Shown: in pieces, positions 8,849 through 18,187 of the stretch
Layout of the letters: each line of letters opens with the position of its first letter
How positions within the stretch are numbered: the first letter of the stretch is position 1
Assembly (NCBI GenBank): GCA_023229245.1
Contig: JALNZU010000020.1
Coordinates: forward strand, 1 to 64,000
DNA length: 64,000 nucleotides
DNA from: Bacteroidales bacterium
GTDB lineage: Bacteria > Bacteroidota > Bacteroidia > Bacteroidales > F082
Direction of reading: 5' to 3'
Notes under the pieces: generated by a model
Told to the model about the DNA's origin: nothing
The model's input: only the letters and a program-made list of their open reading frames with translations
Databases searched by the model: none
Program-made: the position numbers and the translations under genes

Positions 8849-10438
8849 ATGGAAGGTTTTCTGCATCAGGGCTATTTCATGCTTTTTATCATTATCAGTC
8901 TTGGATTGCTGTTAGGTGATATAAAAGTCAAAGGTTTTTCGTTGGACTCGTCAGCAGTTATTTTTGTAGCCTTGATCATGGGTCATTTAGGGTACTCTGT
9001 TCCTACTGAATTTCAGACGTTAGGTATCTTACTTTTTATCTTCACCATAGGTATTCAGGCAGGGCCAGGATTTGTTGAGGCTGCTCTTCAATACGGCCGA
9101 CAGCTAATGTTAATCAGTATCATACTGATAGCCGTAGCAGCGGGTCTGACATTTTTAGCTATATATTTTTTCAACGTATCAGTTCCTGTTGGAGTAGGTT
9201 TGTTTAATGGAGCATTGACGAGTACTCCCGGGCTTGCCGCTGCTTTTGAAGCTACCGGTTCGCCTCTGACTGCTGTAGGGTATGGGATCGCTTATCCAGC
9301 AGGGGTGATAGGGGTCATTCTCTTTATACAGATATACCCCAGGATCGTACGCAAAGACCTTAAAGCCGAAGCGAAAAGCTATTTAGATGAGTTGCATTCA
9401 GGTCATCCTAAAATCCATAATGCCGTATTGATGGTTACCAATACTAATGTTGACGGAAAGAGCCTTCGTGAGTTAGACCTTAGAAATATGACGCAAGCTG
9501 TGATCTCGCGAGTAAAAAATGGAGATTCGATCTTTTCCCCTACAGCTCAAACTATACTACATCTCAACGATTATGTAAAAGTGGTAGGTGATGATGCTGC
9601 CATACAACGGGCTACCCTTTTGATAGGTGAAAAGGTAGAAGAGGAGCTCACTTTCGACGAACGTTTTGTGGTGAACTGGTTGTTGGTTACCAATAAAAAG
9701 ATTGTGAACAAAAGCATTCAAGAACTGAACCTGACAGCTATGAATGCTACTATCACCCGGATCCGACGTAGTGGTATAGATTTGAAACCGTTTCCACATA
9801 GCAAGCTCCGTTTTGGTGACAAGCTGCTGCTTTCGGGCTCAAGTCAGGAGATGCAAGAAGTACGCCGCCTGCTTGGTAATGACGAAAAACAACTATCCGA
9901 AACGAATTTTCTTCCAATAGCACTCGGGATTGTATTAGGTGTGTTAGTAGGTTCAATCAGTATCCCGATATTTGGACTGTTTGATTTCAGCTTGGGGCTA
10001 ACCGGTGGTGTTTTAGCTACTGCATTGATATTAAGTAATATAGGTAAAACAGGGCCTATACTTTGGTCTATGTCGGGCAGTGCAAACCAGCTTATGCGCA
10101 AAATGGGACTACTGCTGTTTATGGCTACAGTAGGAACAAGTGCCGGCAGCGAATTGGCAAGTATATTATCCGATAACGGACTTCAACTGATAGGAATAGG
10201 TATAGTGATCACTATCTTACCTATGTTTGTTGGTGCATGGGTAGGTCAATATGTGTTTAAATTGAATTTTATAACCCTGTTAGGTGTCATAACAGGTTCG
10301 ATGACAAGCACACCCGGATTAGCTGCTATTGATACTAAAATAGATAGCGACGCCGCCTCAGTAGGATATGCGACAGTCTATCCAATCGCATTGGTGTTGA
10401 TGATACTCTTTTCACAACTGTTGGCAATGATGATGTAA
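8849..10438 (+). CDS. AspT/YidE/YbjL-family transporter with two RCK_C domains
   Basis: The protein of 529 residues is an internal duplication: an N-terminal membrane half with five or so helices (GLLLGDIKVKGFSLDSSAV, with TSTPGLAAAFEA later), two consecutive TrkA-C/RCK_C regulatory domains (NVDGKSLRELDLRNMTQAV and IVNKSIQELNLTAMNATI), then a second membrane half ending in the matching SMTSTPGLAAIDTK motif. This is the aspartate:alanine exchanger (AAE) family layout. Characterised members exchange amino acids or dicarboxylates; the substrate here is not predictable. The promoter position excludes the 15-residue N-terminal extension. It is followed by an independently promoted glycosyltransferase gene. 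Confidence 0.88.
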   Translation: MEGFLHQGYFMLFIIISLGLLLGDIKVKGFSLDSSAVIFVALIMGHLGYSVPTEFQTLGILLFIFTIGIQAGPGFVEAALQYGRQLMLISIILIAVAAGLTFLAIYFFNVSVPVGVGLFNGALTSTPGLAAAFEATGSPLTAVGYGIAYPAGVIGVILFIQIYPRIVRKDLKAEAKSYLDELHSGHPKIHNAVLMVTNTNVDGKSLRELDLRNMTQAVISRVKNGDSIFSPTAQTILHLNDYVKVVGDDAAIQRATLLIGEKVEEELTFDERFVVNWLLVTNKKIVNKSIQELNLTAMNATITRIRRSGIDLKPFPHSKLRFGDKLLLSGSSQEMQEVRRLLGNDEKQLSETNFLPIALGIVLGVLVGSISIPIFGLFDFSLGLTGGVLATALILSNIGKTGPILWSMSGSANQLMRKMGLLLFMATVGTSAGSELASILSDNGLQLIGIGIVITILPMFVGAWVGQYVFKLNFITLLGVITGSMTSTPGLAAIDTKIDSDAASVGYATVYPIALVLMILFSQLLAMMM

Positions 10439-10500
10439 TCCCAAGAAAAGATATGCTGCTAATCTTACTATATGATTTTTCAGGATTGACAGAATGCATG

Positions 10501-10508
10501 TACTTTTG
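10501..10508 (+). promoter_or_regulatory. -7 element (TACTTTTG) for the glycosyltransferase gene
   Basis: A perfect TAnnTTTG lies 39 bases before the ATG at 10548. No well-spaced TTTG was seen upstream. It supports the ATG start over the in-frame TTG at 10524. Confidence 0.6.
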
Positions 10509-10547
10509 TGAAGTTAAAACCGTTTGCAATTAAGAAGTCAGATCAGT

Positions 10548-12530
10548 ATGACCAAACTTTCGGTTGTAATAGTAAACTATAATGTAGAATATTTTTTAGA
10601 GCAGTGTCTGAACTCGGTACGTAAGGCCATGAAGGGCATTGAGGGAGAAGTGATAGTAGTTGACAACAACTCGGTTGATGGCTCATTGAAGATGTTGCGT
10701 ACTAAGTTTCCCGAAGTACATTTGATAGCCAACACTGAAAATACCGGCTTTAGCAGGGCTAATAATCAAGCTATCCGTATTTCTGAAGGGGAATATGTGT
10801 TGCTGTTGAATCCCGATACTGTAGTTGAAGATGATACGTTTCACCAGATCATCGCTTTTATGGACAGTCATCCTGATGCCGGTGGATTGGGTGTACGCAT
10901 GGTGGATGGTCAGGGAAAGTTTCTGCCCGAATCAAAAAGAGGACTACCTACACCTGCTACTGCTTTTTACAAGATATTTGGCTTATCCCGCCTGTTTCCC
11001 GGCTCACCACGCTTTAGCCGATACCATTTAGGATTTTTAAACGAGTTTGAAACCAACGAAGTGGATGTGCTCTCGGGAGCCTTTATGCTGCTGCGCAAAA
11101 CAGTTTTAGATGAGATAGGACTGTTGGACGAAGATTTTTTTATGTACGGTGAAGATATTGACCTCTCGTATCGAATCCAGAAAAGCGGATATAAAAACTA
11201 TTATTTCCCCCAAACTCGTATCATACATTATAAAGGTGAGAGTACCAAGAAGAGCAGCGTAAATTATGTGTTTGTGTTTTACAATGCCATGATCATATTT
11301 GCTCGCAAACATTTCAGTCAGCAGCGTGCGAAGGCCTTTACCTTTCTGATCAATATTGCTGTATATTTTCGTGCTTTCTTAGCTCTGAGTTCACGGTTTA
11401 TCAGGCGAATAGCATTAGCTGTATTAGAAGCTGTTACTGTTTGGACCGGTTTTATCCTTATACAGCAATGGTGGGGCGAGCTGACTATTTACCGACACGG
11501 AGGTGATTACCCACTGATGCTAATCACGGTGATTATTCCCGGATATCTTCTTATCTGGCTGATCAGTATTTATCTAAGCGGAGGTTACGACAAACCCTAC
11601 AAAATAGGAAAAGCTTTACAAGGCCTGTTGATTGGCACATTAGTCATTTTAGTACTTTATGGGTTGCTTCCCGAGTCATATAGATTTTCAAGAGCCCTTA
11701 TTCTTATAGGTACGGCATGGTTTGCCATCGTCAGCATATTATGGCGATTCGTAGGCCATCTTCTGAAAATAGAAGGCTTTGAAATGGGCGACCAACTGAA
11801 AAAACGTTTCCTGCTCATAGGGAGTAAAGACGAAATAAAACGGGTGGAAGCCATACTAAAAAGTTCTGCTATCAGTATTGATTTTATTGGCTTTGCCCAA
11901 GTGGAAGAACAAGCCGATACAGATGACTTTTTCATTGGGAATCTTCGGCAAGTACCCGATATAATACAGATCTATCGTATCAACGAGGTGATATTTTGTT
12001 CTAAAGATATCTCTCATCAGACTATAATCGATAAGATGACCGAATGGCACGATAGTAGGGTCAACTATAAAATTGCTCCCGAAGACAGCTTATCTATCAT
12101 TGGCAGCAATTCCATCAACACCAAAGGCGATCTTTATACCGTTGATATTAAGGCTATTGACACTATCAGCAATAGGCGAAACAAACGCATGTTCGATTTA
12201 GTTTCTGCCTTGATTCTCATAGTAGGATCTCCTATATGGATTTGGTTTGTAAAAAAGTCTGGCAGAGCATTATTAAACACATGGAAAGTGCTTATAGGCC
12301 GGCTTAGCTGGGTAGGATATGCAACCGGATCGGATGAGAAAACCAAACTACCAACTATACGAAATGGTGTGTTGTCGCCGGCCGATACATTTCAAAGGCA
12401 AGTCATGGATAAATCACTGATCGACCGGCTCAACCTTTTATATGCCCGCGACTATCGTGTACTGAACGACTTAGCCATACTCAGCAAGGCTTTCAAACAC
12501 ATTGGTGGAGTAAAAAAACATGAAGTATAA
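10548..12530 (+). CDS. GT2 glycosyltransferase fused to a degenerate sugar-phosphate transferase module
   Basis: Residues 1-240 are a family 2 glycosyltransferase of the rhamnosyltransferase-like type: TKLSVVIVNYNVEYFLEQC at the start, LLNPDTVVEDD as the metal-binding region and GEDIDLSYR. Several membrane helices follow (about 260-400). A Rossmann-like segment (KRFLLIGSKDEIKRV) and a C-terminal part resemble the polyprenyl-phosphate hexose-1-phosphate transferases: NRRNKRMFDLVSALILIVGSPIW, RLSWVGYATG and LLYARDYRVLNDLAIL align with the membrane anchor, the RMSLVGPRP block and the C-terminal block of WcaJ-like enzymes. The conserved KFRSM-type catalytic stretch is missing. The glycosyltransferase is thus likely active at the inner membrane in surface glycan assembly, while the transferase part looks inactive. 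The start is the ATG at 10548. Confidence 0.85.
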   Translation: MTKLSVVIVNYNVEYFLEQCLNSVRKAMKGIEGEVIVVDNNSVDGSLKMLRTKFPEVHLIANTENTGFSRANNQAIRISEGEYVLLLNPDTVVEDDTFHQIIAFMDSHPDAGGLGVRMVDGQGKFLPESKRGLPTPATAFYKIFGLSRLFPGSPRFSRYHLGFLNEFETNEVDVLSGAFMLLRKTVLDEIGLLDEDFFMYGEDIDLSYRIQKSGYKNYYFPQTRIIHYKGESTKKSSVNYVFVFYNAMIIFARKHFSQQRAKAFTFLINIAVYFRAFLALSSRFIRRIALAVLEAVTVWTGFILIQQWWGELTIYRHGGDYPLMLITVIIPGYLLIWLISIYLSGGYDKPYKIGKALQGLLIGTLVILVLYGLLPESYRFSRALILIGTAWFAIVSILWRFVGHLLKIEGFEMGDQLKKRFLLIGSKDEIKRVEAILKSSAISIDFIGFAQVEEQADTDDFFIGNLRQVPDIIQIYRINEVIFCSKDISHQTIIDKMTEWHDSRVNYKIAPEDSLSIIGSNSINTKGDLYTVDIKAIDTISNRRNKRMFDLVSALILIVGSPIWIWFVKKSGRALLNTWKVLIGRLSWVGYATGSDEKTKLPTIRNGVLSPADTFQRQVMDKSLIDRLNLLYARDYRVLNDLAILSKAFKHIGGVKKHEV

Positions 12531-12550
12531 CGCAACCCGCCAAAAAACAC

Positions 12551-12558
12551 TACCTTTG
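12551..12558 (+). promoter_or_regulatory. -7 element (TACCTTTG) for nusB
   Basis: A perfect TAnnTTTG lies 31 bases before the nusB ATG, just after the glycosyltransferase stop, so nusB can be transcribed independently. No TTG at proper spacing was identified. Confidence 0.6.
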
Positions 12559-12589
12559 CGCTCTTTTAGATAGGTTCATTTGTATAAAT

Positions 12590-13552
12590 ATGTTGAGCAG
12601 AAGGCATCTTAGAGTAAAAGTGTTACAGGCATTATATGCGTATTTCCAGTCGGGCGAGAAAAAGATAGATCAGGGTGAAAAACAACTGATACTGAGTATA
12701 AACAAACTTTATGAGCTATTTATTTATCAGCTTTCTTTTTTAATAGAGCTGACCCGATTTGCCGAAAATCGAATAGAAGACAATAAACGCAAATACCTGC
12801 CTACTGCCGATGACCTAAACCCAAATATGCGGTTTGTTGAAAATCGTGTGCTGGCAACCATTCAGCAGAATAAAGACTTCCGTAAACAAGAACAGCTCTA
12901 TAAGATCAACTGGGCCGATGAGCAGGAAATGATTCGCCTGTTCTATAACCGGCTTAGAGAAACAGATGTTTATAACTTGTATATGAATGTGCCCGAAGAA
13001 GGATTCGAGGAAGATAAAAAAATAGTGTTGTTCATTATAACCGAGCTATTTACTGAAGTCGAACTGTTAGAATCATTCTACGAAGAAAAAAGCATGTATT
13101 TTGTTGACGACTATCACCTGGTCACTCATATGCTGCTAAACTTTTTCCGATTTTTCGACACACAATTCAACGAAAACAGCCAGCTTCCACCACTCCTTAA
13201 AACAGCCAATGACGAAGTCAACGAAGACCTGATGTTCGTGAAAGAACTGTTTCGTAACACAATCCTAAACAGCAGCGAATGGGACGAAATCATAGCCGGA
13301 TCAACCTCCAACTGGGAACTTGAACGCATAGCCGTGATGGATGTGCTCATACTTAGAATGGCATTGACCGAACTCACCGAATTTGATTCTATTCCAATCA
13401 AGGTGAGCCTGAACGAATATATCGAAATCTCTAAATACTTCAGCACACTCAAAAGCAGAGTGTTTATCAATGGAATACTCGACAGACTGATCACCGAATT
13501 CAAACAAAACGGACGTATCAAAAAAACAGGAAGAGGATTATTGGATAACTGA
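12590..13552 (+). CDS. nusB: Transcription antitermination factor NusB (long Bacteroidota form)
   Basis: The protein has 320 residues, roughly twice the E. coli NusB, which is usual in Bacteroidota. MLSRRHLRVKVLQALYAYFQSG is the conserved NusB N-terminus, and the C-terminal half contains the canonical NusB helical domain (ELERIAVMDVLILRMALTEL, PIKVSLNEYIEISKYFSTLKSR and FINGILDRL). NusB joins NusE/S10 at boxA RNA to promote antitermination of rRNA transcription; it is cytoplasmic. The central 130-residue insertion (acidic, helical) has no known function. It carries its own -7 element and is not obviously co-transcribed with dnaE, which has a separate promoter. Confidence 0.92.
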   Translation: MLSRRHLRVKVLQALYAYFQSGEKKIDQGEKQLILSINKLYELFIYQLSFLIELTRFAENRIEDNKRKYLPTADDLNPNMRFVENRVLATIQQNKDFRKQEQLYKINWADEQEMIRLFYNRLRETDVYNLYMNVPEEGFEEDKKIVLFIITELFTEVELLESFYEEKSMYFVDDYHLVTHMLLNFFRFFDTQFNENSQLPPLLKTANDEVNEDLMFVKELFRNTILNSSEWDEIIAGSTSNWELERIAVMDVLILRMALTELTEFDSIPIKVSLNEYIEISKYFSTLKSRVFINGILDRLITEFKQNGRIKKTGRGLLDN

Positions 13553-13757
13553 TACCGATGTAAACCAACGCACTACTCATCAGAACCTTCCTCAAATATC
13601 CATGCTAAAACAATACAACGGTGATCATTCCCTCTGAAAAAGAAATGAACATAGCTCTATTTATATACCGCAAGCTATCGCATTGATAAACTGTGAAGTA
13701 CCCAACCCTTTTCCTCCTTTCATAAAAAAACTAACCCGATATACTTGACATAGTAAA

Positions 13758-13789
13758 TTGTAATGATTAATTTAACGTCGTTATTTTTG
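13758..13789 (+). promoter_or_regulatory. Promoter of the dnaE-like gene, overlapped by an inverted repeat
   Basis: TTG at 13758-13760 and TATTTTTG at 13782-13789 are 21 bases apart. A 9-bp inverted repeat (GATTAATTT at 13765-13773, AAATTAATC at 13795-13803) brackets the -7 element and could be an operator. That is an inference from position only. Confidence 0.6.
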
Positions 13790-13857
13790 ATTAAAAATTA
13801 ATCATTTTGAAGTCAGAGAAAATATCTAAACTTTTCTCATTCAATCGGGTAGTAAAA

Positions 13858-16800
13858 ATGTATTTGAATAATCACAGCTATTACAGTTTGCGCTATGGGA
13901 CCATTTCCATTGAACAATTGGTTGGTCAGGCCAGGAATATGGGTATTGAGGCTTTAGCACTGACCGATATCAACAACAGCACCGGGATGATAGATTTTGT
14001 AAAAGCCTGTCGCAAGCAAGGCATACAGCCTATTGCCGGTGTTGAGTTTCGTAATGGCGACAATTTGCTTTACACCGGTATTGCCCGCAATAATGAAGGC
14101 TTCAGGGAGCTGAACGAAATGCTTACGCATCACAATATGGGTAAGACAGATTATCCTTTGCAAGCTCCCTTTTTTTCACATGTGTATGTGGTTTATCCTG
14201 CCGGTAGCCGGTTACCCGGTCAGCTGCGTGAGAACGAATATCTCGGTGTCAGACTGTCGCAGGTGTCTCGCCTGCTGAACTCCAATCTGAGATACAAACA
14301 AGAACGCTTGCTGTTGATGCAGCCTGTAACTTTTACCGATGAAAAAGGCTATTATATCCACCAAAACCTTCGTGCTGTTGATCATAACTGCTTGTTGAGC
14401 AAAATACATCCTGATGCTCTGGCAGCTCCCGACGAGTTCATGCTGCCTCCAGACCGGCTGCGGGCAGCATTTGCATTATATCCTGAATTGCTGCAAACCA
14501 CCGAAAAATTGATACATGACTGTGCTGTTGACTTTGATTTCTCGACCATTAAAAACAAAAAGACCTTCACTACAAGTGCAGCAGATGACCGGCAGTTGTT
14601 GCAAAAGCTTGCTTTTGACGGACTGATATACCGATACGGTACTACTAACAAAACAGCGCGGCTAAGGGTAGAAGAGGAGCTGGCGATTATTGACAAATTA
14701 GGGTTTGCAGCTTATTTCCTGATTGCATGGGATGTAATACGATATTCCATGTCGCGCAACTTCTATCATATAGGTCGTGGAAGCGGTGCCAACAGTGTGG
14801 TGGCCTATTGCCTGCGTATTACCGATGTAGATCCTATAGAACTGGATTTGTACTTCGAGCGTTTTCTGAACCCCAAACGAAGCAGTCCACCCGATTTTGA
14901 TATTGACTATTCCTGGAAAGATCGCGATGAGGTGATAGACTATATCTTTAAACGCTACGGACAAAAGCATACTGCTTTGTTGGGGACTATATCCACATTC
15001 AGAGGACGATCAATTTACCGCGAGTTAGGCAAGGTACACGGGCTGCCCAAATCCGAGATAGATGAATTAGTGCGTAATCCCAATGGCAACAGCTCATCCA
15101 ATGCCGTTACTAAGCATATACACAAATTGGCATCCCATATACTCGATTTCCCTAACCAGCGCAGCATCCACGCCGGCGGAGTGCTGATATCGCAAGAACC
15201 TATCAGTTGGTATACCGCTCTTGACATGCCACCCAAAGGATTTCCTACCACTCAGTGGGATATGTATGTAGCCGAAGACCTTGGGTTTGAGAAGTTAGAC
15301 ATACTGAGTCAACGCGGCATAGGTCACATACGGGAAGCAACAGATATCATACTGAAGAACAAGGGTGTTCAGTTGGATATACATGATGTAAAGCTTTTCA
15401 AGCAAGACCCTGCTGTGAAGGAACAACTCAGAAAAGCTGAGACTATTGGCTGTTTTTATATTGAAAGTCCGGCTATGCGCGGCCTGTTGCACAAGCTGCG
15501 ATGCGGCGATTATCAGACCTTAGTGGCTGCCAGCTCTATCATACGTCCGGGGGTGGCAAAATCAGGTATGATGCGTGAATATATTCAGCGGTTTCATCAG
15601 CCCGAAAGCTTTAACTATATACATCCGATCATGGAACAACAGTTGAAAGAAACCTATGGTGTGATGGTTTATCAGGAAGATGTACTCAAGGTGTGCCATC
15701 ATTTTGCCGGTCTCGACCTGTCAGATGCTGATATGCTCCGCCGGATGATGAGCGGCAAAAAAGGGCGAAAAAAAGATATCGAACAGATCAGACAACGCTT
15801 TTTCAACAACTGTAGCCAACGGGCGTATCCGGAAGCAATCACCAAAGAAGTGTGGCGGCAGATCGAGTCTTTTGCCGGTTACTCCTTTTCTAAAGCCCAT
15901 TCGGCATCCTATGCGGTAGAAAGCTTTCAGAGCCTGTACCTCAAGACACATTATCCACTTGAGTTTCAAGTAGCTGTGATTAATAATTTTGGCGGGTTTT
16001 ATCCTGGATGGCTCTATTTCAATGAGGTACGAAGGCAGGGAGGAATATTGCATCTGCCATGTGTGAATCACAGCCAATACCTCACTACTGTATGCGATAC
16101 AACAGTATATATAGGATTTGTCCATCTGAATGGATTAGAAAGCAAGCTTGCAAATCAGCTAATAGAAGAGCGCAATCGTAACGGGCTTTTTCATCATTTG
16201 CACGACTTTATCGAAAGAGTTGAGCCTGATATGCAGCAGTTGGTCTTGTTGATCAGGGCCGGAGCTTTTGCTTTTACAGGGCAACCTAAGCCGGGCCTGC
16301 TGTGGGAAGCCCACCTTTATCGTAAAAAAAGTCGTACCGAAGATAAGCAGGCAATATTATTTAAGGATCAGGCAAAGAGATATAGTCTGCCTATGCTCGA
16401 AAGTCGCCGGATAGAAGATGCTTACGACGAAACTGAATTATTGGGTTTTACAGTTTCCATATCGGAATTTGATATGCTGCAAACTCAATTTCGTGGCGAA
16501 CTGATGGCCAAAGATATGCTAGCACACCAAGGAGCAAAAAAACGTATGTTGGGTAAATTAGTATGTGTGAAATATGTTAAAACCGTCAAAGGTGAGCTGA
16601 TGCACTTTGGCACCTTCACAGATGCAAAAGGTGAGCTGTTTGATACCGTTCATTTCCCGAATAGCCTGAAGCACTATCCGTTTCAGGGCGCAGGTATATA
16701 TCTGCTGTTAGGTACTGTGGTTCAGGAATTCGGATATCCTATGCTCGAAATTGAAAAGATGGCACGCATGCCGGTTCAGCCCGATCCGAGACAGACATAA
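13858..16800 (+). CDS. DNA polymerase III alpha subunit, short accessory (DnaE2-like) form
   Basis: About 980 residues, shorter than replicative DnaE (near 1160). The C-family polymerase core is intact: GRGSGANSVVAYCLRI, the catalytic aspartates in PPDFDIDY, RSIHAGGVLIS, VYQEDVL and FSKAHSASYAVESFQSLYLK. A C-terminal OB-like segment follows (GKLVCVKYVKTVKGELMHFG). The N-terminal PHP domain is degenerate: where active PHP domains have HxH and TDHG, this one has YLNNHSYYSLRYG and LTDINN, so metal-dependent phosphatase/proofreading activity is unlikely. This pattern is common in the second DnaE of Bacteroidota, linked elsewhere to error-prone synthesis with Y-family polymerases, none of which is nearby. 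The ATG is chosen because the family starts MYLN; the promoter ends 69 bases upstream. The in-frame TTG at 13807 is less likely. Confidence 0.87.
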   Translation: MYLNNHSYYSLRYGTISIEQLVGQARNMGIEALALTDINNSTGMIDFVKACRKQGIQPIAGVEFRNGDNLLYTGIARNNEGFRELNEMLTHHNMGKTDYPLQAPFFSHVYVVYPAGSRLPGQLRENEYLGVRLSQVSRLLNSNLRYKQERLLLMQPVTFTDEKGYYIHQNLRAVDHNCLLSKIHPDALAAPDEFMLPPDRLRAAFALYPELLQTTEKLIHDCAVDFDFSTIKNKKTFTTSAADDRQLLQKLAFDGLIYRYGTTNKTARLRVEEELAIIDKLGFAAYFLIAWDVIRYSMSRNFYHIGRGSGANSVVAYCLRITDVDPIELDLYFERFLNPKRSSPPDFDIDYSWKDRDEVIDYIFKRYGQKHTALLGTISTFRGRSIYRELGKVHGLPKSEIDELVRNPNGNSSSNAVTKHIHKLASHILDFPNQRSIHAGGVLISQEPISWYTALDMPPKGFPTTQWDMYVAEDLGFEKLDILSQRGIGHIREATDIILKNKGVQLDIHDVKLFKQDPAVKEQLRKAETIGCFYIESPAMRGLLHKLRCGDYQTLVAASSIIRPGVAKSGMMREYIQRFHQPESFNYIHPIMEQQLKETYGVMVYQEDVLKVCHHFAGLDLSDADMLRRMMSGKKGRKKDIEQIRQRFFNNCSQRAYPEAITKEVWRQIESFAGYSFSKAHSASYAVESFQSLYLKTHYPLEFQVAVINNFGGFYPGWLYFNEVRRQGGILHLPCVNHSQYLTTVCDTTVYIGFVHLNGLESKLANQLIEERNRNGLFHHLHDFIERVEPDMQQLVLLIRAGAFAFTGQPKPGLLWEAHLYRKKSRTEDKQAILFKDQAKRYSLPMLESRRIEDAYDETELLGFTVSISEFDMLQTQFRGELMAKDMLAHQGAKKRMLGKLVCVKYVKTVKGELMHFGTFTDAKGELFDTVHFPNSLKHYPFQGAGIYLLLGTVVQEFGYPMLEIEKMARMPVQPDPRQT

Positions 16801-16853
16801 ACAGCAAACCAAAAATCAGAAAAATAAGAAGTGCGATATTCCTTACATTTTAC

Positions 16854-16861
16854 TAATTTTG
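16854..16861 (+). promoter_or_regulatory. Possible -7 element (TAATTTTG) upstream of the DUF4831 gene
   Basis: A perfect TAnnTTTG in the gap after dnaE. It would give a leader of about 150 bases before the DUF4831 ATG, covering a 47-codon ORF at 16881. No -33 element was found. Confidence 0.35.
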
Positions 16862-16880
16862 AGCCTCAAACCTAGTTGCT

Positions 16881-17024
16881 ATGAAGGAGGTATCAACAAT
16901 TTTAATCATCATTTTTCATTGGGGTATGAGTAACAATATATTTGGGAAGGCATGGCAGTTCCACCCAGTACAAAATTTTGGGATTGCTTTATATACCAAT
17001 AACTTCAAAAATTTAAATACATGA
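16881..17024 (+). CDS. Possible 47-residue leader ORF coupled to the DUF4831 gene
   Basis: An ATG at 16881 opens a 47-codon frame (MKEVSTILIIIFHWGM at the start) whose TGA overlaps the ATG of the next gene as ATGA (17021-17024). That overlap is the usual arrangement for translational coupling. The product matches nothing I recognise and has no clear signal sequence, and such an overlap can occur by chance. It is listed as a candidate only. Confidence 0.2.
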   Translation: MKEVSTILIIIFHWGMSNNIFGKAWQFHPVQNFGIALYTNNFKNLNT

Positions 17025-18187
17025 AAAGCAATCGAATTAGTTTTTTTGGAATTCTACTGCTGTTAGCTGGGTTAGTAGTTGTTGATATCGCTCAAGCTCA
17101 GATATTTGTCAGTCAGGCTAAAGCCAACAAGCTAGAAGATTCACCCGGTTTCTATTATGCCTTGCCCCGTCACATGATCCAAGTGGATCTGATCGTACAG
17201 AAAACACAGCGCATCAAGGGACCCTACAGCGAGTATGCTGCCCGTATATTAGGAGTAGATCAATATATCACACAGGATGAAACCGTGTATTCTATTGTGG
17301 ATGCGGTTATTACCACTGAAACAGAGCCTGACCCTGATTCATGGTTTTTTGTTGAGTTCGATGAACGTGGTTCAAAAGATGCACGCAGCCTGGTGTTTGA
17401 ACTGCATAGGAACGGTACTATACTGGCTGTGGAGGATAGTCCAATGGAACGCGATATCAGGCAGGAGCGTATAGAAAAAACCTTAGTCAATGCAGAGGCT
17501 GATCAGCATTTCCATTACTATGCCGAGCGCAGCATTTATCAGCGGATTGACACTATTGTACGTAAGATCACTATTGACACAACTGTTATTCGTCGTAATG
17601 TGCTGCAGTCGGCATGGGTTGACCGCAATCCGGAGCAGAAAGCCAGAGCAGCAGCCGATTTCATTCAAAAGATACGGGAAGACAGATTCAACCTGTTGAT
17701 AGGGTTTCAGGAAGTAAATTACGGTCAGGGTATCATGTATATGGATCAACAGTTACGCGAATTAGAACAGGAATATCTGAGTCTGTTTTTGGGTGCAGAG
17801 GTAAGCAGTCTCTCGGAACATAGCTTGTATTTTTATCCTTCGGCCGAAACCAAAGGGATACAAAATATCGGTAAGTTCTCCGAATCGGCCGGATTGGTGG
17901 CAGAAAGTATGAAAGGCGACAATATACAGTTGATAGTTGATCCGCTTGGCGTAACAGGTGGTCTGGCCGAACAACACAAAAACAACGGCAAATCCAGATT
18001 GGCAAACGGGATATATTATCGGGTGCCTGATGCAGCTACCCTTAGTCTGATGTATAAGGGGAAGATACTTGCCTCAGAGCGAGCCTATATCAGTCAGCTT
18101 GGATTTATTGGTGTGTTGCCAGTCAGCAAGACCCGTATGATATTTGATGCTAACTCTGGCATGGTTACCACCATCAAAAGGGAGTAG
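17021..18187 (+). CDS. Exported DUF4831-family protein
   Basis: A 388-residue protein with a signal peptide (LLLLAGLVVVDIAQAQ) followed by the sequence typical of DUF4831: GFYYALPRHMIQVDLIVQK near residue 45, AARILGVDQYI and a C-terminal half with LANGIYYRVPDAATLSL. The family occurs almost only in Bacteroidota and has no assigned function; it is expected in the periplasm or outer membrane. Its last 14 bases overlap the 3' end of kdsA on the other strand, so the two transcripts are antisense at their tails. Confidence 0.75.
   Translation: MKSNRISFFGILLLLAGLVVVDIAQAQIFVSQAKANKLEDSPGFYYALPRHMIQVDLIVQKTQRIKGPYSEYAARILGVDQYITQDETVYSIVDAVITTETEPDPDSWFFVEFDERGSKDARSLVFELHRNGTILAVEDSPMERDIRQERIEKTLVNAEADQHFHYYAERSIYQRIDTIVRKITIDTTVIRRNVLQSAWVDRNPEQKARAAADFIQKIREDRFNLLIGFQEVNYGQGIMYMDQQLRELEQEYLSLFLGAEVSSLSEHSLYFYPSAETKGIQNIGKFSESAGLVAESMKGDNIQLIVDPLGVTGGLAEQHKNNGKSRLANGIYYRVPDAATLSLMYKGKILASERAYISQLGFIGVLPVSKTRMIFDANSGMVTTIKRE

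Noticed and set aside
13758..13803. Classical LexA box upstream of dnaE
   Set aside because: The inverted repeat GATTAATTT/AAATTAATC does not match the proteobacterial or Bacillus SOS boxes. It is reported only as a possible operator.
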